The notes under the pieces were generated by a model, which was given only the letters and a program-made list of their open reading frames with translations, ran no database searches and was not told where the DNA came from. Shown here one piece after another: positions 27,633 to 36,093 of a stretch of DNA of 64,000 nucleotides; the stretch's first letter is position 1; each line of letters opens with the position of its first letter. The position numbers were made by a program, and so were the translations under genes. The stretch lies in the NCBI GenBank assembly GCA_003138515.1, contig PLGG01000012.1:1-64000 (forward strand). The letters run 5' to 3'. This DNA comes from Acidobacteriaceae bacterium (lineage in GTDB: Bacteria > Acidobacteriota > Terriglobia > Terriglobales > Acidobacteriaceae).

Positions 27633-27692
27633 CACTAATCACTAACCACTAATCACTAATCACTAATCACTAATCACTAATCACTAATCACT
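27633..27692. repeat. CACTAAT heptamer array, about 8.6 copies
   Basis: Eight contiguous heptamers (CACTAAT, one of them CACTAAC) and a partial ninth lie between the lptFG-like stop (27700) and the next gene. This is the longest and most homogeneous of the period-7 arrays, so it is likely to vary in copy number between strains. TAA occurs in all three frames on the plus strand and TAG in all three on the minus strand. Confidence 0.9.
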
Positions 27693-27699
27693 GCTTTTC

Positions 27700-30051
27700 T
27701 CACGTCGGCGTCCGCAGCAGCAGGTAGCCGCCGACAAGCCCAAACAGAACGTCTGCCGACCACGCGGCCATCGATGCGGGCAGGTAATTCACATAGCCCA
27801 TCGCCCCAAACAGGCCATCGACCACCCAGTACGCAAGCGCAACCCCGATGGCCACTGCAACTCCCGTAATCGACCCGCGGCGTCCCATGGAGAGCGCGAA
27901 GGGAATCGCGAGAACCGCCATGACCACTGCAATCAGCGGGTATGAGAGTTTGTGCCACAGCGCCACGCTCAGCCGCTTGGTGTCGAATCCGCTCTGCCGC
28001 AAGTCGCGGATGTAACGGTCGAGTTGACCGAAGTTCATCTCCTGCGACTGCAGGTCCTCTTTTTTGAAATAATCCGGCGTCGCGTGAATCTCCGGGAAAT
28101 TCGTGTCGAGAAACGTCCTGTACGCCGTCACATTGGCGCCCTTGATATCGCGCACCCATCCGTTCTCGAAATGCCAGGTTCGGGAACCTTCATCCCAGAC
28201 CGCTCGCTTGGCGAAAACCCGCCGCGTGAGCTGGAACGTGGCGGGTTCAAACTCGAAGACCGAGAGATTGGCGAACTCATTTCCGTCGGTATCGAAGAAT
28301 TCGTAGTAGAAAATGCAGCCGGATTCACCGGGAGCGGCCTTCGGTCCGAATATCCAATGCTCCTCCGGGTTCAGGTAGGTCTGCGGCGGCCGGCCCTTGA
28401 TCACGTTGCGCAGCGACTCCTGCCTGCGGTTGGCCTGCGGAAGATAGTACTGGTCAAAAAGAAAGAGACAGATGGCCAGACAAGCAGCAATCGTGACGAT
28501 TGGAACCACCAGCCGGTAGAGACTGATTCCCGTCGCCTTCATGGCGATGATCTCGCTGTTGCGGTTGAGCACGCTGAAGGTCACCAGCACGGCGATCAGT
28601 ACCGCCAGCGGCGCGATCTGGTAAAGCATGCTCGGAGTCAGGTTCAGCAAATACTCGCCCACAATGGCCAGCGCAATATGGTTGCGCAATACGTCGCCCA
28701 GCAGATCGAAAAATGTGAAGACGATCATCAGCAGGACAAAGCCGGCCAGCACCAACACAAACAGGTTGAAAAACTCCCGCACAATGTACTCATCGATGAT
28801 CCGCGGAAAGAATCCCCGCGATTTGCCCTTCGCCGCGGCCCCGTTGCGCGGTTTCAGCTTTTCCAGCAGTTCGGTGAGCGCGAATCCGCCAGCCTTCGCT
28901 GCGGCCACCGGTTTTGGCGTCTTTGCAATCCATGCCGCAATGGCGCTGAGAATTCGTCCGCCCGTCGCCATCTGCCACAGCAGAAACGTGCCCACCACAG
29001 CAAAGATCAAATTCGCCGACCATACCGCCAGGAAGGCCGGCAGCTTATTTTCGTGCCCCAGCTCAATTCCCGTCGACGACAAAAAATAGTAGACGAACAC
29101 CAGCAGAATCGTGAACACGAATCCCGAGCTTTTGCCGCCACGCCGCGACGCCACTCCCAATGGAACGGCCACCAGCATCAGCACCAGGCAGGCTGCGGGA
29201 AATGCAAACCGATTGTACAACTCGATCAGGAATCGCTTTCCGTCAGGTCCGTTGGTGCGGCGGAGCAACGCGCCCAGCGGCATCGCGTAAAGAGCGGTAT
29301 CCAGCCGCCCAAGGTGCACCCCGCTCTGCTGGCCCAGCATCAACGGCAAATCGGTGGTGGTGAACGTCGAGATGTTTGACTGCTCGGGCTCGTCGGCCAC
29401 GGTCTCATCGCGCACGCCGTCGCGCAGCCGCATTAGCAGCTCCTGTGTGTTATCCGTCACCACCGTCGCCGAGGCAGCCGTGGTGATCAGGGGATTGTTT
29501 GGATCGGAGACGTCGGCCATGAAAACCTGGCGCCAATTGGCCGCGCCCGCCCCTGAGCGCACGTCCTGTACATAAAGAACGTAGTTGCGAAAATCTTCAT
29601 AGAAAACGCGCGGCTCAATCTCGTAGCTGGCCTGCGACGTCTCCAGCGACTGCTCCATCTCGATGATCGCCTGGTTGGCGCGCGGCGCAAGGTAGAGCGA
29701 GTTGCCCAGCCCCAGCAGCGTGCCCCCGATCGCCACAATCGACGCCACGCGCACAAAGTAGCCGATGCCCAGACCCGACGCACGCATGGCGATAATTTCG
29801 CTGTCCGACGCCAGCCGGCTCAGCCCCAGCAGAATTCCCCACAGCACCGCCATGGGAATCGTCACCTTGAACAGATTGGGCAGCGTGAAGAGAAACACCT
29901 GCGCCACATCCGCAAGTGTGGAGCTGTTCCGTACCACCACCTCAAGAATGTGCGGCAGTTGCGGCATGAAAAGAATGAAGGTGAAAAGCGCGCAACCGAT
30001 CAGCGTGAGGGAGAGAATTTCGCCGAGAATGTAGCGGGTGAGGATGCGCAC
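27700..30051 (-). CDS. LptF-LptG fusion, lipopolysaccharide export permease
   Basis: A 783-residue protein that contains two LptF/LptG (YjgP/YjgQ) permeases in one chain. The first unit (residues 1 to about 375) starts MRILTRYILGEILSLTLIG and has LASDSEIIAMRASGLGIGYFVR; the second (about 420-783) starts IIDEYIVREFFNLFVLVLAGF and has VLNRNSEIIAMKATGISLYRLV. Each has three N-terminal helices, a periplasmic beta-jellyroll stretch and three C-terminal helices. In E. coli these are separate proteins that, with LptB2, extract LPS from the inner membrane. LptB and LptC genes are not in this window. Confidence 0.88.
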   Translation of the reverse strand: MRILTRYILGEILSLTLIGCALFTFILFMPQLPHILEVVVRNSSTLADVAQVFLFTLPNLFKVTIPMAVLWGILLGLSRLASDSEIIAMRASGLGIGYFVRVASIVAIGGTLLGLGNSLYLAPRANQAIIEMEQSLETSQASYEIEPRVFYEDFRNYVLYVQDVRSGAGAANWRQVFMADVSDPNNPLITTAASATVVTDNTQELLMRLRDGVRDETVADEPEQSNISTFTTTDLPLMLGQQSGVHLGRLDTALYAMPLGALLRRTNGPDGKRFLIELYNRFAFPAACLVLMLVAVPLGVASRRGGKSSGFVFTILLVFVYYFLSSTGIELGHENKLPAFLAVWSANLIFAVVGTFLLWQMATGGRILSAIAAWIAKTPKPVAAAKAGGFALTELLEKLKPRNGAAAKGKSRGFFPRIIDEYIVREFFNLFVLVLAGFVLLMIVFTFFDLLGDVLRNHIALAIVGEYLLNLTPSMLYQIAPLAVLIAVLVTFSVLNRNSEIIAMKATGISLYRLVVPIVTIAACLAICLFLFDQYYLPQANRRQESLRNVIKGRPPQTYLNPEEHWIFGPKAAPGESGCIFYYEFFDTDGNEFANLSVFEFEPATFQLTRRVFAKRAVWDEGSRTWHFENGWVRDIKGANVTAYRTFLDTNFPEIHATPDYFKKEDLQSQEMNFGQLDRYIRDLRQSGFDTKRLSVALWHKLSYPLIAVVMAVLAIPFALSMGRRGSITGVAVAIGVALAYWVVDGLFGAMGYVNYLPASMAAWSADVLFGLVGGYLLLRTPT

Positions 30052-30143
30052 AGACGGAACCTGCGCTTAGTTTACTGTGTCCTCGCGCCGCGTCCTGCGA
30101 ATAGGCCGCTGATCGCTCTACCTGACCGCGAGCAGTACAACAG

Positions 30144-32531
30144 TCACAACCCCGGCAAAGAGAAGCTAGAAGCTGGCAGTTCCGGTTGCCAACCTCTCAG
30201 CCGCAGGCTGTTGCCCAGCACGCACACCGAACTCAGCGCCATTGCTGCCGCCGCCAGCCACGGCGTCAGCAAAATATGAAACGCCGGATACAACAGCCCG
30301 GCAGCCAGTGGAATCCCGATGACGTTGTAGCCCACCGCCCATCCCAAGTTCTGCCGCATGATGTGCAGGGTTTGGCGCGCCAGCGCGAGCGCCGCGGGGA
30401 TCGACGCCGGCTGCGTGCGCAGCAGCAGCACATCGCCGGCCTCCTGCGCCAAATCGGCGCCGCTTCCCATCGCAATGCCCGCGTCGGCCTGCGCCAGCGC
30501 AGCAGCGTCGTTAATTCCGTCGCCCACCATGGCAACGCGCAATCCGGACTTCTGCATCTCGCGAATCCTCTTGAGCTTTCCCGCCGGATCGAGTCCCGCC
30601 TCCACTTCCGTAATCCCTGCCTGCTGCGCAATCGGCGACGCCGCGGCGGCAGAATCGCCCGTCAGCATCAGCACGCGAAGTCCCGCGCTCCGCAGCGCCG
30701 CAATCGCCTCCGCCGCATCGGGCCGCAGCGCATCGCGCGCGTCAAAATAACCCGCGGAGGCGCCATCCAGCGCCATCCACAGCCGCGTCACTCCCGGCTC
30801 CGACGCCCCGCGATCGCCCGGCAGCGCGATCCCAAACTCGGCGAACAGCGCTTCGTTCCCCAAAAGACAATCGTGCCCTTCCACGCGTGCCGTCAGCCCG
30901 CGCCCCGGCAAAACTTGCGCATCCTCCGCCGGTTGCCACTTCAGGCCCCGGGCTTTCGCAGCGTCGATCACTGCGAGCGCCAACGGATGATTCGACCGCT
31001 CCTCCGCCGCCGCCGCCTTCCGTAAAAGCTCGTTCTCCCTCTTCGGATTGTCATCCTGAGCGAACTCCGCCTTGGCGGACGGAGTCGAAGGACCTGCGGT
31101 TGCTTTTTCTTTAATCGATCCTCCACTTTGCAACAAAGAATTGGAAGCCGCGCCGATCACATGAACCGCCTCCAGCACCGGCCTTCCCACCGTCAGTGTC
31201 CCCGTCTTGTCCAACACGATCACATCGAGCCGCGCCAGCCGTTCCAGCGCCTCGCCGCCTTTGTACAGCACCCCCAACTGCGCGCCGCGGCCCACAGCCA
31301 CCGTCAGAGCGGCCGGCACAGCGAGCCCCATCGCGCATGGACAGGCAATCACCAGCACCGCCACCGTGTTCGCCAGCGCCAGCGGCAGCGAGCGCGCCGC
31401 AATCAGCCACGCCACAAACGTCACCGCCGCCAGTCCCAGCACCACCGGCACAAAAATCGCGCTCGCCCGGTCGGCCAGCCGCTCCATCGGCGCACGCGAG
31501 CTTTGCGCCTGGTCCACCATGCGCGTAATCTGCGCCAGCACCGTGGCCTCGCCCAGCGATTCCGCCCGGCACACCACCGCACCGTCGTAGTTCAGCGACC
31601 CGGCCAGCACGCGCCCGCCAACCTCGCGCGCAAGCGGCGTCGACTCGCCCGTCAGCATCGACTCATCCACCGTCGTGCGTCCCTCAACAATCGTCGCGTC
31701 CACCGGAAAGCGTTCCCCCGGCAGCACCACAATTCTGTCGCCCGGCCGCACCTCTTCGAGCGGCACCACGGTCTCAACGCCATCCACAATCCTGCGCGCG
31801 CTCACTGGCCGCAGCCGCGAAAGCGAATCGAGCGCCGCCAGCGCCCGCCGCCTCGCCCTGCCCTCCAGGCTCTTGCCCAGCAACAGAAATCCAACGATCA
31901 GCAGCACCGCGTCGAAATAAACATTGCGTCCCGGCCCCGGTGCGATCGTCGCATAAGCGGAATACGCAAACGCCACGCCCGTTCCCAGGCTCACCAGCGT
32001 GTTCATGTTCGTTGTGCCGTGGCCCAGCGCGCTGAAGGCGCTCACATAAATCCCGCGTCCCGCCCACGCCACAACCGCCGCCGTCATCGCCAGCAGAAAC
32101 CACCGCAACCCATCCACCGGCAGCGCATAGAGCCACGGCAACACGCGCATCGCCACGCGATCTGCCGCTCCCATATTCGTGCCCAGCGGCATCGCCAGCA
32201 GCATCGCCGCCGCGCCCGCCACAAGAGTCACCCACGCCTTCAGGTCCGCGCCCGCCACAGCATGTTCGCCGTGCCCTCCGCCTTCGCCCGCCCTCGGCAG
32301 CACCGCGTCGTAGCCGGCCCCGCGAATCGCCTCCACCAGTTGCTCGGGCGCGGCCAGCGCAGGGTCAAACACCACGCTCGCGCGATGCGCCATCAGGTCG
32401 ACACGCGCTTGCTCCACGCCCGCGGTCCCGCGCAGCGCCTCTTCCACGTGGTGCTGGCAACTGGCGCACGTCATCCCCAGAACGGGCAGCGTCAGCGATT
32501 CTGTCGTGTGTGCGGCCACGGGTTCATCCAA
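30144..32531 (-). CDS. copA: copper-type heavy-metal P1B ATPase
   Basis: A 795-residue metal pump. Residues about 12-80 are a heavy-metal-associated domain with MTCASC; eight membrane helices include the ACPCAMGLA ion motif; phosphorylation occurs at DKTGTLT near residue 441; the nucleotide domain has SNHPLA; the hinge is MVGDGINDAAALAQAD. CPC with MTCASC points to monovalent copper export. Between DKTGTLT and SNHPLA there is an extra loop of about 35 residues that coincides with a palindromic interspersed repeat (31049-31110). Six bp separate it from copZ upstream, so copZ-copA is an operon. Confidence 0.9.
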   Translation of the reverse strand: MDEPVAAHTTESLTLPVLGMTCASCQHHVEEALRGTAGVEQARVDLMAHRASVVFDPALAAPEQLVEAIRGAGYDAVLPRAGEGGGHGEHAVAGADLKAWVTLVAGAAAMLLAMPLGTNMGAADRVAMRVLPWLYALPVDGLRWFLLAMTAAVVAWAGRGIYVSAFSALGHGTTNMNTLVSLGTGVAFAYSAYATIAPGPGRNVYFDAVLLIVGFLLLGKSLEGRARRRALAALDSLSRLRPVSARRIVDGVETVVPLEEVRPGDRIVVLPGERFPVDATIVEGRTTVDESMLTGESTPLAREVGGRVLAGSLNYDGAVVCRAESLGEATVLAQITRMVDQAQSSRAPMERLADRASAIFVPVVLGLAAVTFVAWLIAARSLPLALANTVAVLVIACPCAMGLAVPAALTVAVGRGAQLGVLYKGGEALERLARLDVIVLDKTGTLTVGRPVLEAVHVIGAASNSLLQSGGSIKEKATAGPSTPSAKAEFAQDDNPKRENELLRKAAAAEERSNHPLALAVIDAAKARGLKWQPAEDAQVLPGRGLTARVEGHDCLLGNEALFAEFGIALPGDRGASEPGVTRLWMALDGASAGYFDARDALRPDAAEAIAALRSAGLRVLMLTGDSAAAASPIAQQAGITEVEAGLDPAGKLKRIREMQKSGLRVAMVGDGINDAAALAQADAGIAMGSGADLAQEAGDVLLLRTQPASIPAALALARQTLHIMRQNLGWAVGYNVIGIPLAAGLLYPAFHILLTPWLAAAAMALSSVCVLGNSLRLRGWQPELPASSFSLPGL
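31049..31110. repeat. REP-like palindromic element inside copA
   Basis: On the plus strand this block runs from TGTCATCCTGAGCG through the palindrome TCCGCCTTGGCGGA to GTCGAAGGACCTGCGG. The TGTCATCCTGAGCG...GAAGGACC form is that of a repeat normally found between genes in many GC-rich genomes. Here it is translated in frame, in reverse, as part of residues about 474-494 of the P-type ATPase. Flanking bases toward 31140 are AT-richer than the rest of the gene. Confidence 0.6.
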
Positions 32532-32536
32532 TCCGA

Positions 32537-32794
32537 TTAGCCTTTTTGGGATAGGGCCGCTTGGGACAAAGCCAAATCGACGGTACTTGATTCCAAATAA
32601 GCCGTGTAGCCGGCTTTGGCGATGGCGGCAATAGCCAGACCGAGAGGCGCAGGCTCCTCATCGGAACTCAGCTTGACTGCCCCCATCTTGAGCTCTTTCA
32701 CCACCACGCCCGGCGTCGCGGCCAGCGCCTGACGCACGCGTCGCACACAGGCGCCGCAGTGCATTCCATCGATCTTTAGCGTGAACTCAGCCAT
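32537..32794 (-). CDS. copper chaperone, HMA domain (CopZ-like)
   Basis: An 85-residue single heavy-metal-associated domain with the metal site MHCGAC near residue 10 and the ferredoxin-like pattern KIDGMHCGACVRRVRQAL, VVVKELKMG, AIAAIAKAGYTAY. It would hand copper to the pump encoded 6 bp downstream. The last 20 residues (after YLESS) are a non-conserved tail. It reads divergently from the Nudix gene. Confidence 0.88.
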   Translation of the reverse strand: MAEFTLKIDGMHCGACVRRVRQALAATPGVVVKELKMGAVKLSSDEEPAPLGLAIAAIAKAGYTAYLESSTVDLALSQAALSQKG

Positions 32795-32915
32795 CTTTTC
32801 TCCCTTTGGTCCCTATTTGATGATAGCGGGAGGCAAGCGATTCGCCTCGGTCCGCCTTCTGGGACGCCACCACCCCCGCTCCGTGACAGAATTGGCTTAT
32901 CGCCTCTACAGCAAC

Positions 32916-33452
32916 ATGACCAGCGGCATCGACACCAGCATTGAACGCGAGTACCCTCAGGCGCCTCTCGTCGGCGTCGGCGCGGTCATCGTCCACGACG
33001 GCCGCGTGCTTCTGGTCCGTCGGGGCACCGAGCCGCTCAAGGGCCACTGGACGCTTCCCGGCGGAATGCTCGAGCTCGGCGAGGCGCTCTCCGCTGGCGC
33101 CGTCCGCGAAGTCCGCGAGGAAACCGGCCTCGACGTCGAACCGATCGAACTCATCGAGCTTCTCGACCGCATCCATCGCGAAGGCGGCCGCGTCCGCTAC
33201 CACTATGTCATCGCCGACTACCTCTGCCGTGTCACTGGAGGCGAACTCCGCGCCGCCTCTGACGCCGACGCCGTCCGCTGGGTCGAGCGCTCCGAATGGA
33301 ACAGCCATAGCGCGCTCGTCCTCGATCCCATCACCGTGCGCGTGATCGAAAAGGGCTGGCAGCGCGCCAAGCAGCTCGGGCCCGATCAGTTTAAGGTCGA
33401 TCAGCTTAAAGTTGACCAACCGCGCAACGAAAGGCGCCCCGTAAATGACTAG
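32916..33452 (+). CDS. Nudix hydrolase
   Basis: A 178-residue Nudix pyrophosphohydrolase. The Nudix box is complete: GGMLELGEALSAGAVREVREETG, shown here in two parts as GGMLELGEALSAGAV and REVREETG, with the metal-binding Glu residues. The N-terminal strand VGVGAVIVHDGRVLLVRRG is typical of ADP-ribose/NADH or 8-oxo-dGTP type enzymes; substrate cannot be fixed. The ATG at 32916 was preferred to the open upstream extension from 32781, which overlaps the divergent copZ start. It overlaps the next gene by 8 bp. Confidence 0.87.
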   Translation: MTSGIDTSIEREYPQAPLVGVGAVIVHDGRVLLVRRGTEPLKGHWTLPGGMLELGEALSAGAVREVREETGLDVEPIELIELLDRIHREGGRVRYHYVIADYLCRVTGGELRAASDADAVRWVERSEWNSHSALVLDPITVRVIEKGWQRAKQLGPDQFKVDQLKVDQPRNERRPVND

Positions 33453-34362
33453 ACCCATGAAGTGCGTGATGCGGGTGTTTCTTACTGTGTTTGCCCTCGC
33501 GGCAATCGTCGGCGCCGGATTCTACCTGCGCCCCGTGAGCTACTTCAATGCGCGGACGTATTTGCAGGAACACTTCGACGGCTTCGAAAACCACTCGGTC
33601 AAGGTTGAAGGCTATCGCATGCATTACCTCGCAATGGGACCTGCGAGCGGCCCGCCGGTCATTTTCGTCCACGGCCTGGGCGGCCACGCCGAGGACTGGT
33701 GGAACGTCGCGCCCGTTTTGGCCAAAGCGGGTTTCCGCGTCTACATGCCCGACTTGATCGGATTCGGTCGCAGCCAGCAGCCCGCCGATTTCTCCTACTC
33801 CGTACGCGATCAGGCCGCGGTAATCGTCGGCTTTATGGACGCCCTCGGCGTCAAGCAGGCCGACCTCGGCGGATGGTCGATGGGCGGATGGATCGTGCAG
33901 TTAATCGCATCCGACCATCCCGAGCGTGTTTCCCGCCTCATCCTCATCGATTCCGTCGGCCTCAACATCAAGCCTGCCTGGGACACCGAGCTCTTTACCC
34001 CAACCTCGCCCCAGCAGTTGGACCAGCTCGATGCCCTGCTCATGCCGGATCCGCCGGCGATCCCGGCATTCATGGTGCGCGACATTTTGCGCATTTCCCG
34101 CCGCAACGCCTGGGTCGTCAAGCGCGCGCTCGCCACGATGAAGACCGCCCAGGACGTGACCGACAACCTGCTGCCCCGATTGAAGATGCCGGTGCTCATC
34201 GTCTGGAGATCTCTCGATCAAATTGCTCCCGTCGATCAGGCCCAGATCATGCACAAGCTCATTCCACAGTCCCAGCTCGACCTGATTCCCGGCTGCGGTC
34301 ACATGGTCCCGCTCCAGTGCGGCGCGGAAATGGACTCGCGGGTATTGCAGTTCGTCCAGTAA
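33445..34362 (+). CDS. membrane-anchored alpha/beta hydrolase
   Basis: A 305-residue hydrolase. Residues 8-27 are a single N-terminal hydrophobic helix that anchors or exports the protein. The fold then shows VIFVHGLGGHAEDWW (oxyanion region), the nucleophile elbow GGWSMGGWI with Ser, Asp in VWRSLDQIAP and His in GCGHMVP, a complete triad. Such proteins include esterases, lipases and C-C hydrolases. The start overlaps the Nudix gene by 8 bp; an ATG four codons in is an alternative. Confidence 0.87.
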   Translation: MTRPMKCVMRVFLTVFALAAIVGAGFYLRPVSYFNARTYLQEHFDGFENHSVKVEGYRMHYLAMGPASGPPVIFVHGLGGHAEDWWNVAPVLAKAGFRVYMPDLIGFGRSQQPADFSYSVRDQAAVIVGFMDALGVKQADLGGWSMGGWIVQLIASDHPERVSRLILIDSVGLNIKPAWDTELFTPTSPQQLDQLDALLMPDPPAIPAFMVRDILRISRRNAWVVKRALATMKTAQDVTDNLLPRLKMPVLIVWRSLDQIAPVDQAQIMHKLIPQSQLDLIPGCGHMVPLQCGAEMDSRVLQFVQ

Positions 34363-34428
34363 TCAGCAGGCTCCCTGCTCCAAGTTTCGATTTGACTCTC
34401 TCGCTCCTCCTCTGCGAGACTCAGCCAG

Positions 34429-35142
34429 ATGTCCTATACCGGAAAATTTGAATTCGCTGAAGAGCGCAGAACCAGGGAGCGTAATACCCGCCTCTACCGG
34501 TTGGCGCATTGGCCCATCTGGATTTGGGTCTTTTTTCTTGCCCCCGGGCCGCTGACCTTTAGCATGTTTTCCCGTGGCTTCCATTGGATTAATTGGAGTT
34601 GGCTCGCCGCAGTTCTCATCGGGACCGGAATCGCCGGCCTTCGCGGTCGCCTCCCGGGTGTCGAACCACGCCCTTACATCCTTCGTTTCGATGAAGATCG
34701 GCCCAATCCGCTCTACCGCCGCATCTGCTACACCTTCGCTTGGAACGCCGTGCTCAGTTTCACGCTTATCAACATGACCGGCCTCGTGCTGGCCTCGGTC
34801 ACGGGCGTATGGCACCTCAAGCAGATCTACTACTACGCCTACTCGCCGCTCTGCGCCATCATCCTGCTGCTTGGAATCATGGGTAAGCTGCCCCGCGTCG
34901 GTCCGTCGACCAAAGGCGAAGGCGTCGAACGCCGCTACTTCTATGGCTCCGTCTGGGCCGCCACCGCTGCCCACGTCGTCCTGCTCCTTCTCTGGCGTGT
35001 ACTGCCGGAAACACACACCGGCAGCTTTGCCAAGCTCGTCGTCTTCGGCGCTGTCCTGGCGGCTTTTGGCGTGGCTGCCTCGCGCGGCCAGTTGCCTCGC
35101 ACCCGCCCCATCGTATCCGGCGAGCTCATCGCCTCCGACTAA
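34429..35142 (+). CDS. six-helix membrane protein of unknown function
   Basis: A 237-residue integral membrane protein that I do not recognise. Six hydrophobic segments lie near residues 22-46, 54-72, 97-125, 132-152, 165-190 and 198-218, with a conserved-looking loop EPRPYILRFDEDRPNPLYRR before the third. Both ends are polar and probably cytoplasmic. It follows the hydrolase gene by 66 bp in the same direction. No catalytic motif is visible. Confidence 0.75.
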   Translation: MSYTGKFEFAEERRTRERNTRLYRLAHWPIWIWVFFLAPGPLTFSMFSRGFHWINWSWLAAVLIGTGIAGLRGRLPGVEPRPYILRFDEDRPNPLYRRICYTFAWNAVLSFTLINMTGLVLASVTGVWHLKQIYYYAYSPLCAIILLLGIMGKLPRVGPSTKGEGVERRYFYGSVWAATAAHVVLLLLWRVLPETHTGSFAKLVVFGAVLAAFGVAASRGQLPRTRPIVSGELIASD

Positions 35143-35171
35143 CGCGCAACTGTGCCGCAACCGGCTCTGCT

Positions 35172-35203
35172 GACTCGCCGACCCGCTGACTTGCAGCCTC
35201 GCG
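35172..35203. repeat. 8-bp periodic array downstream of the membrane protein gene
   Basis: Four imperfect octamers, GACTCGCC, GACCCGCT, GACTTGCA and GCCTCGCG, lie about 30 bp after the stop codon at 35142; octamer spacing continues weakly to about 35240. Confidence 0.4.
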
Positions 35204-35639
35204 CCTCGCCACTTTGCTTCCACGCTCCCTTGCTCGCTGCCTCGATGTCAATCCCAGCGCTGCAACCTTCGCACCGCAATCCGCTGAAAACAAACCCGCA
35301 AAAAACTCCGCGAAGTTTGCCGATCATTTCTGCCTCCCGGCGCATAATCACTTCATGATTGCTTGTACCAGGCCAATCTGCGGTGGACACTTTCCGCCGC
35401 GTTTGTGTTTCCGCGCCGGTTTCAGCGGAAAAATCGCCGAAGCCGCCGGAAAGGGCCAAAAAATGCGCTCGTAACCCCTTTGGATGGACGACTTTAGGGA
35501 GTCAACTACAATGAAATCAACAAGTTAGCGGAGATGATGAGGGGTACAAGTAACTGAAAATAAACCTCTTAACCCCAAAAAGGGGTGGGGGGCGGCAGGG
35601 TACAACGGGCAGCCGCAATTCATGCAGCCTCTCCCGCTC

Positions 35640-35653
35640 GTGATTCAAATCAC
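35640..35653. promoter_or_regulatory. CRP/FNR-family operator upstream of hypCDE
   Basis: GTGATTCAAATCAC is a perfect 14-bp palindrome and fits both the FNR pattern TTGAT-N4-ATCAA and the CRP pattern TGTGA-N6-TCACA (9 of 10 half-site bases for the latter). A TATAAC box lies at 35677-35682. If it is the -10, transcription would start near 35688 and the operator would be centred at -41.5, the classical class II activator position. The transcript would then be nearly leaderless, which conflicts with the AAGG ribosome site at 35683-35686. Confidence 0.55.
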
Positions 35654-35691
35654 ATTTGACCACCGGGCCACAGAGGTATAACAAGGTTGCT

Positions 35692-36093
35692 ATGTGTCTC
35701 GCCATTCCAGGAAAAGTCGAAGAGATCTCGACCGACGGCTTGATCCGAGTCGGCCGCGTTAACTTTGGCGGCGTGGTCAAGAACGTCTGCCTCGACTACG
35801 TGCCTGAGGTCGTCGTCGGCGACTACACCATCGTCCATGTCGGCTTTGCCATCTCCAAAATCGACGAGGCCACCGCCGAGCAGACGCTCGCCGACTTCCG
35901 CGCTCTGGGGGTGCTAAATGAAGAACTTGCGAGTGAGGAAGAAGCCTTCGCCCGCGCCGCCAAGGCGCCGCAATCGAGTTGTCCGGATGGAAGCTGCTCG
36001 GTAATAGACAGGAGCGCCGCCGGTGCCGGTTCAAGCTCGTCTGGCTCCGCTAGCCACGCTAACCCCGCTGACTCCGCTGCAAAAAAACAATGA
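35692..36093 (+). CDS. hypC: hydrogenase maturation chaperone HypC
   Basis: HypC carries the Fe(CN)2CO unit together with HypD and delivers it to the [NiFe] hydrogenase large subunit. The N-terminus [12 protein letters not shown] has the essential Cys2, and [18 protein letters not shown] is family typical. At 133 residues it is longer than the usual 75-100. The extra C-terminal tail is partly encoded by a 9-bp tandem array (36043-36078), giving [12 protein letters not shown]. An ATG 12 codons upstream was rejected because HypC must start MC. It overlaps hypD by 4 bp (ATGA). Confidence 0.94.
   Translation: MCLAIPGKVEEISTDGLIRVGRVNFGGVVKNVCLDYVPEVVVGDYTIVHVGFAISKIDEATAEQTLADFRALGVLNEELASEEEAFARAAKAPQSSCPDGSCSVIDRSAAGAGSSSSGSASHANPADSAAKKQ
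36043..36078 (+). repeat. 9-bp tandem array within the end of hypC
   Basis: Four 9-bp units, GGCTCCGCT, AGCCACGCT, AACCCCGCT and GACTCCGCT, are read in frame as [12 protein letters not shown]. Same family as the arrays at 18804, 25429 and 45092, but here inside a coding region, ending 15 bp before the stop codon. Confidence 0.65.

Larger units (their letters stand above)
35143..35691. other. intergenic region before hypC
   Basis: A 549-bp non-coding stretch. Its left end holds an 8-bp periodic array (35172-35203: GACTCGCC, GACCCGCT, GACTTGCA, GCCTCGCG). Its right end holds a CRP/FNR-type palindrome and promoter-like boxes for hypC. A small CCCC-AAAAA-GGGG hairpin lies near 35572-35587. I see no protein or RNA gene in between. 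Confidence 0.5.

Noticed and set aside
27633..27692. CRISPR-like array
   Set aside because: The unit is 7 bp with no spacers; it is a plain tandem repeat.
27952..29379. 475-codon plus-strand frame opposite the lptFG fusion
   Set aside because: Low-complexity basic translation without any recognisable feature; shadow of the real gene.
31128..32540. Long open frame (470 codons) on the plus strand opposite copA
   Set aside because: Arg/His/Gln-rich composition with no fold or motif; a mirror of a GC-rich coding strand. The minus-strand frame is a clear P-type ATPase.
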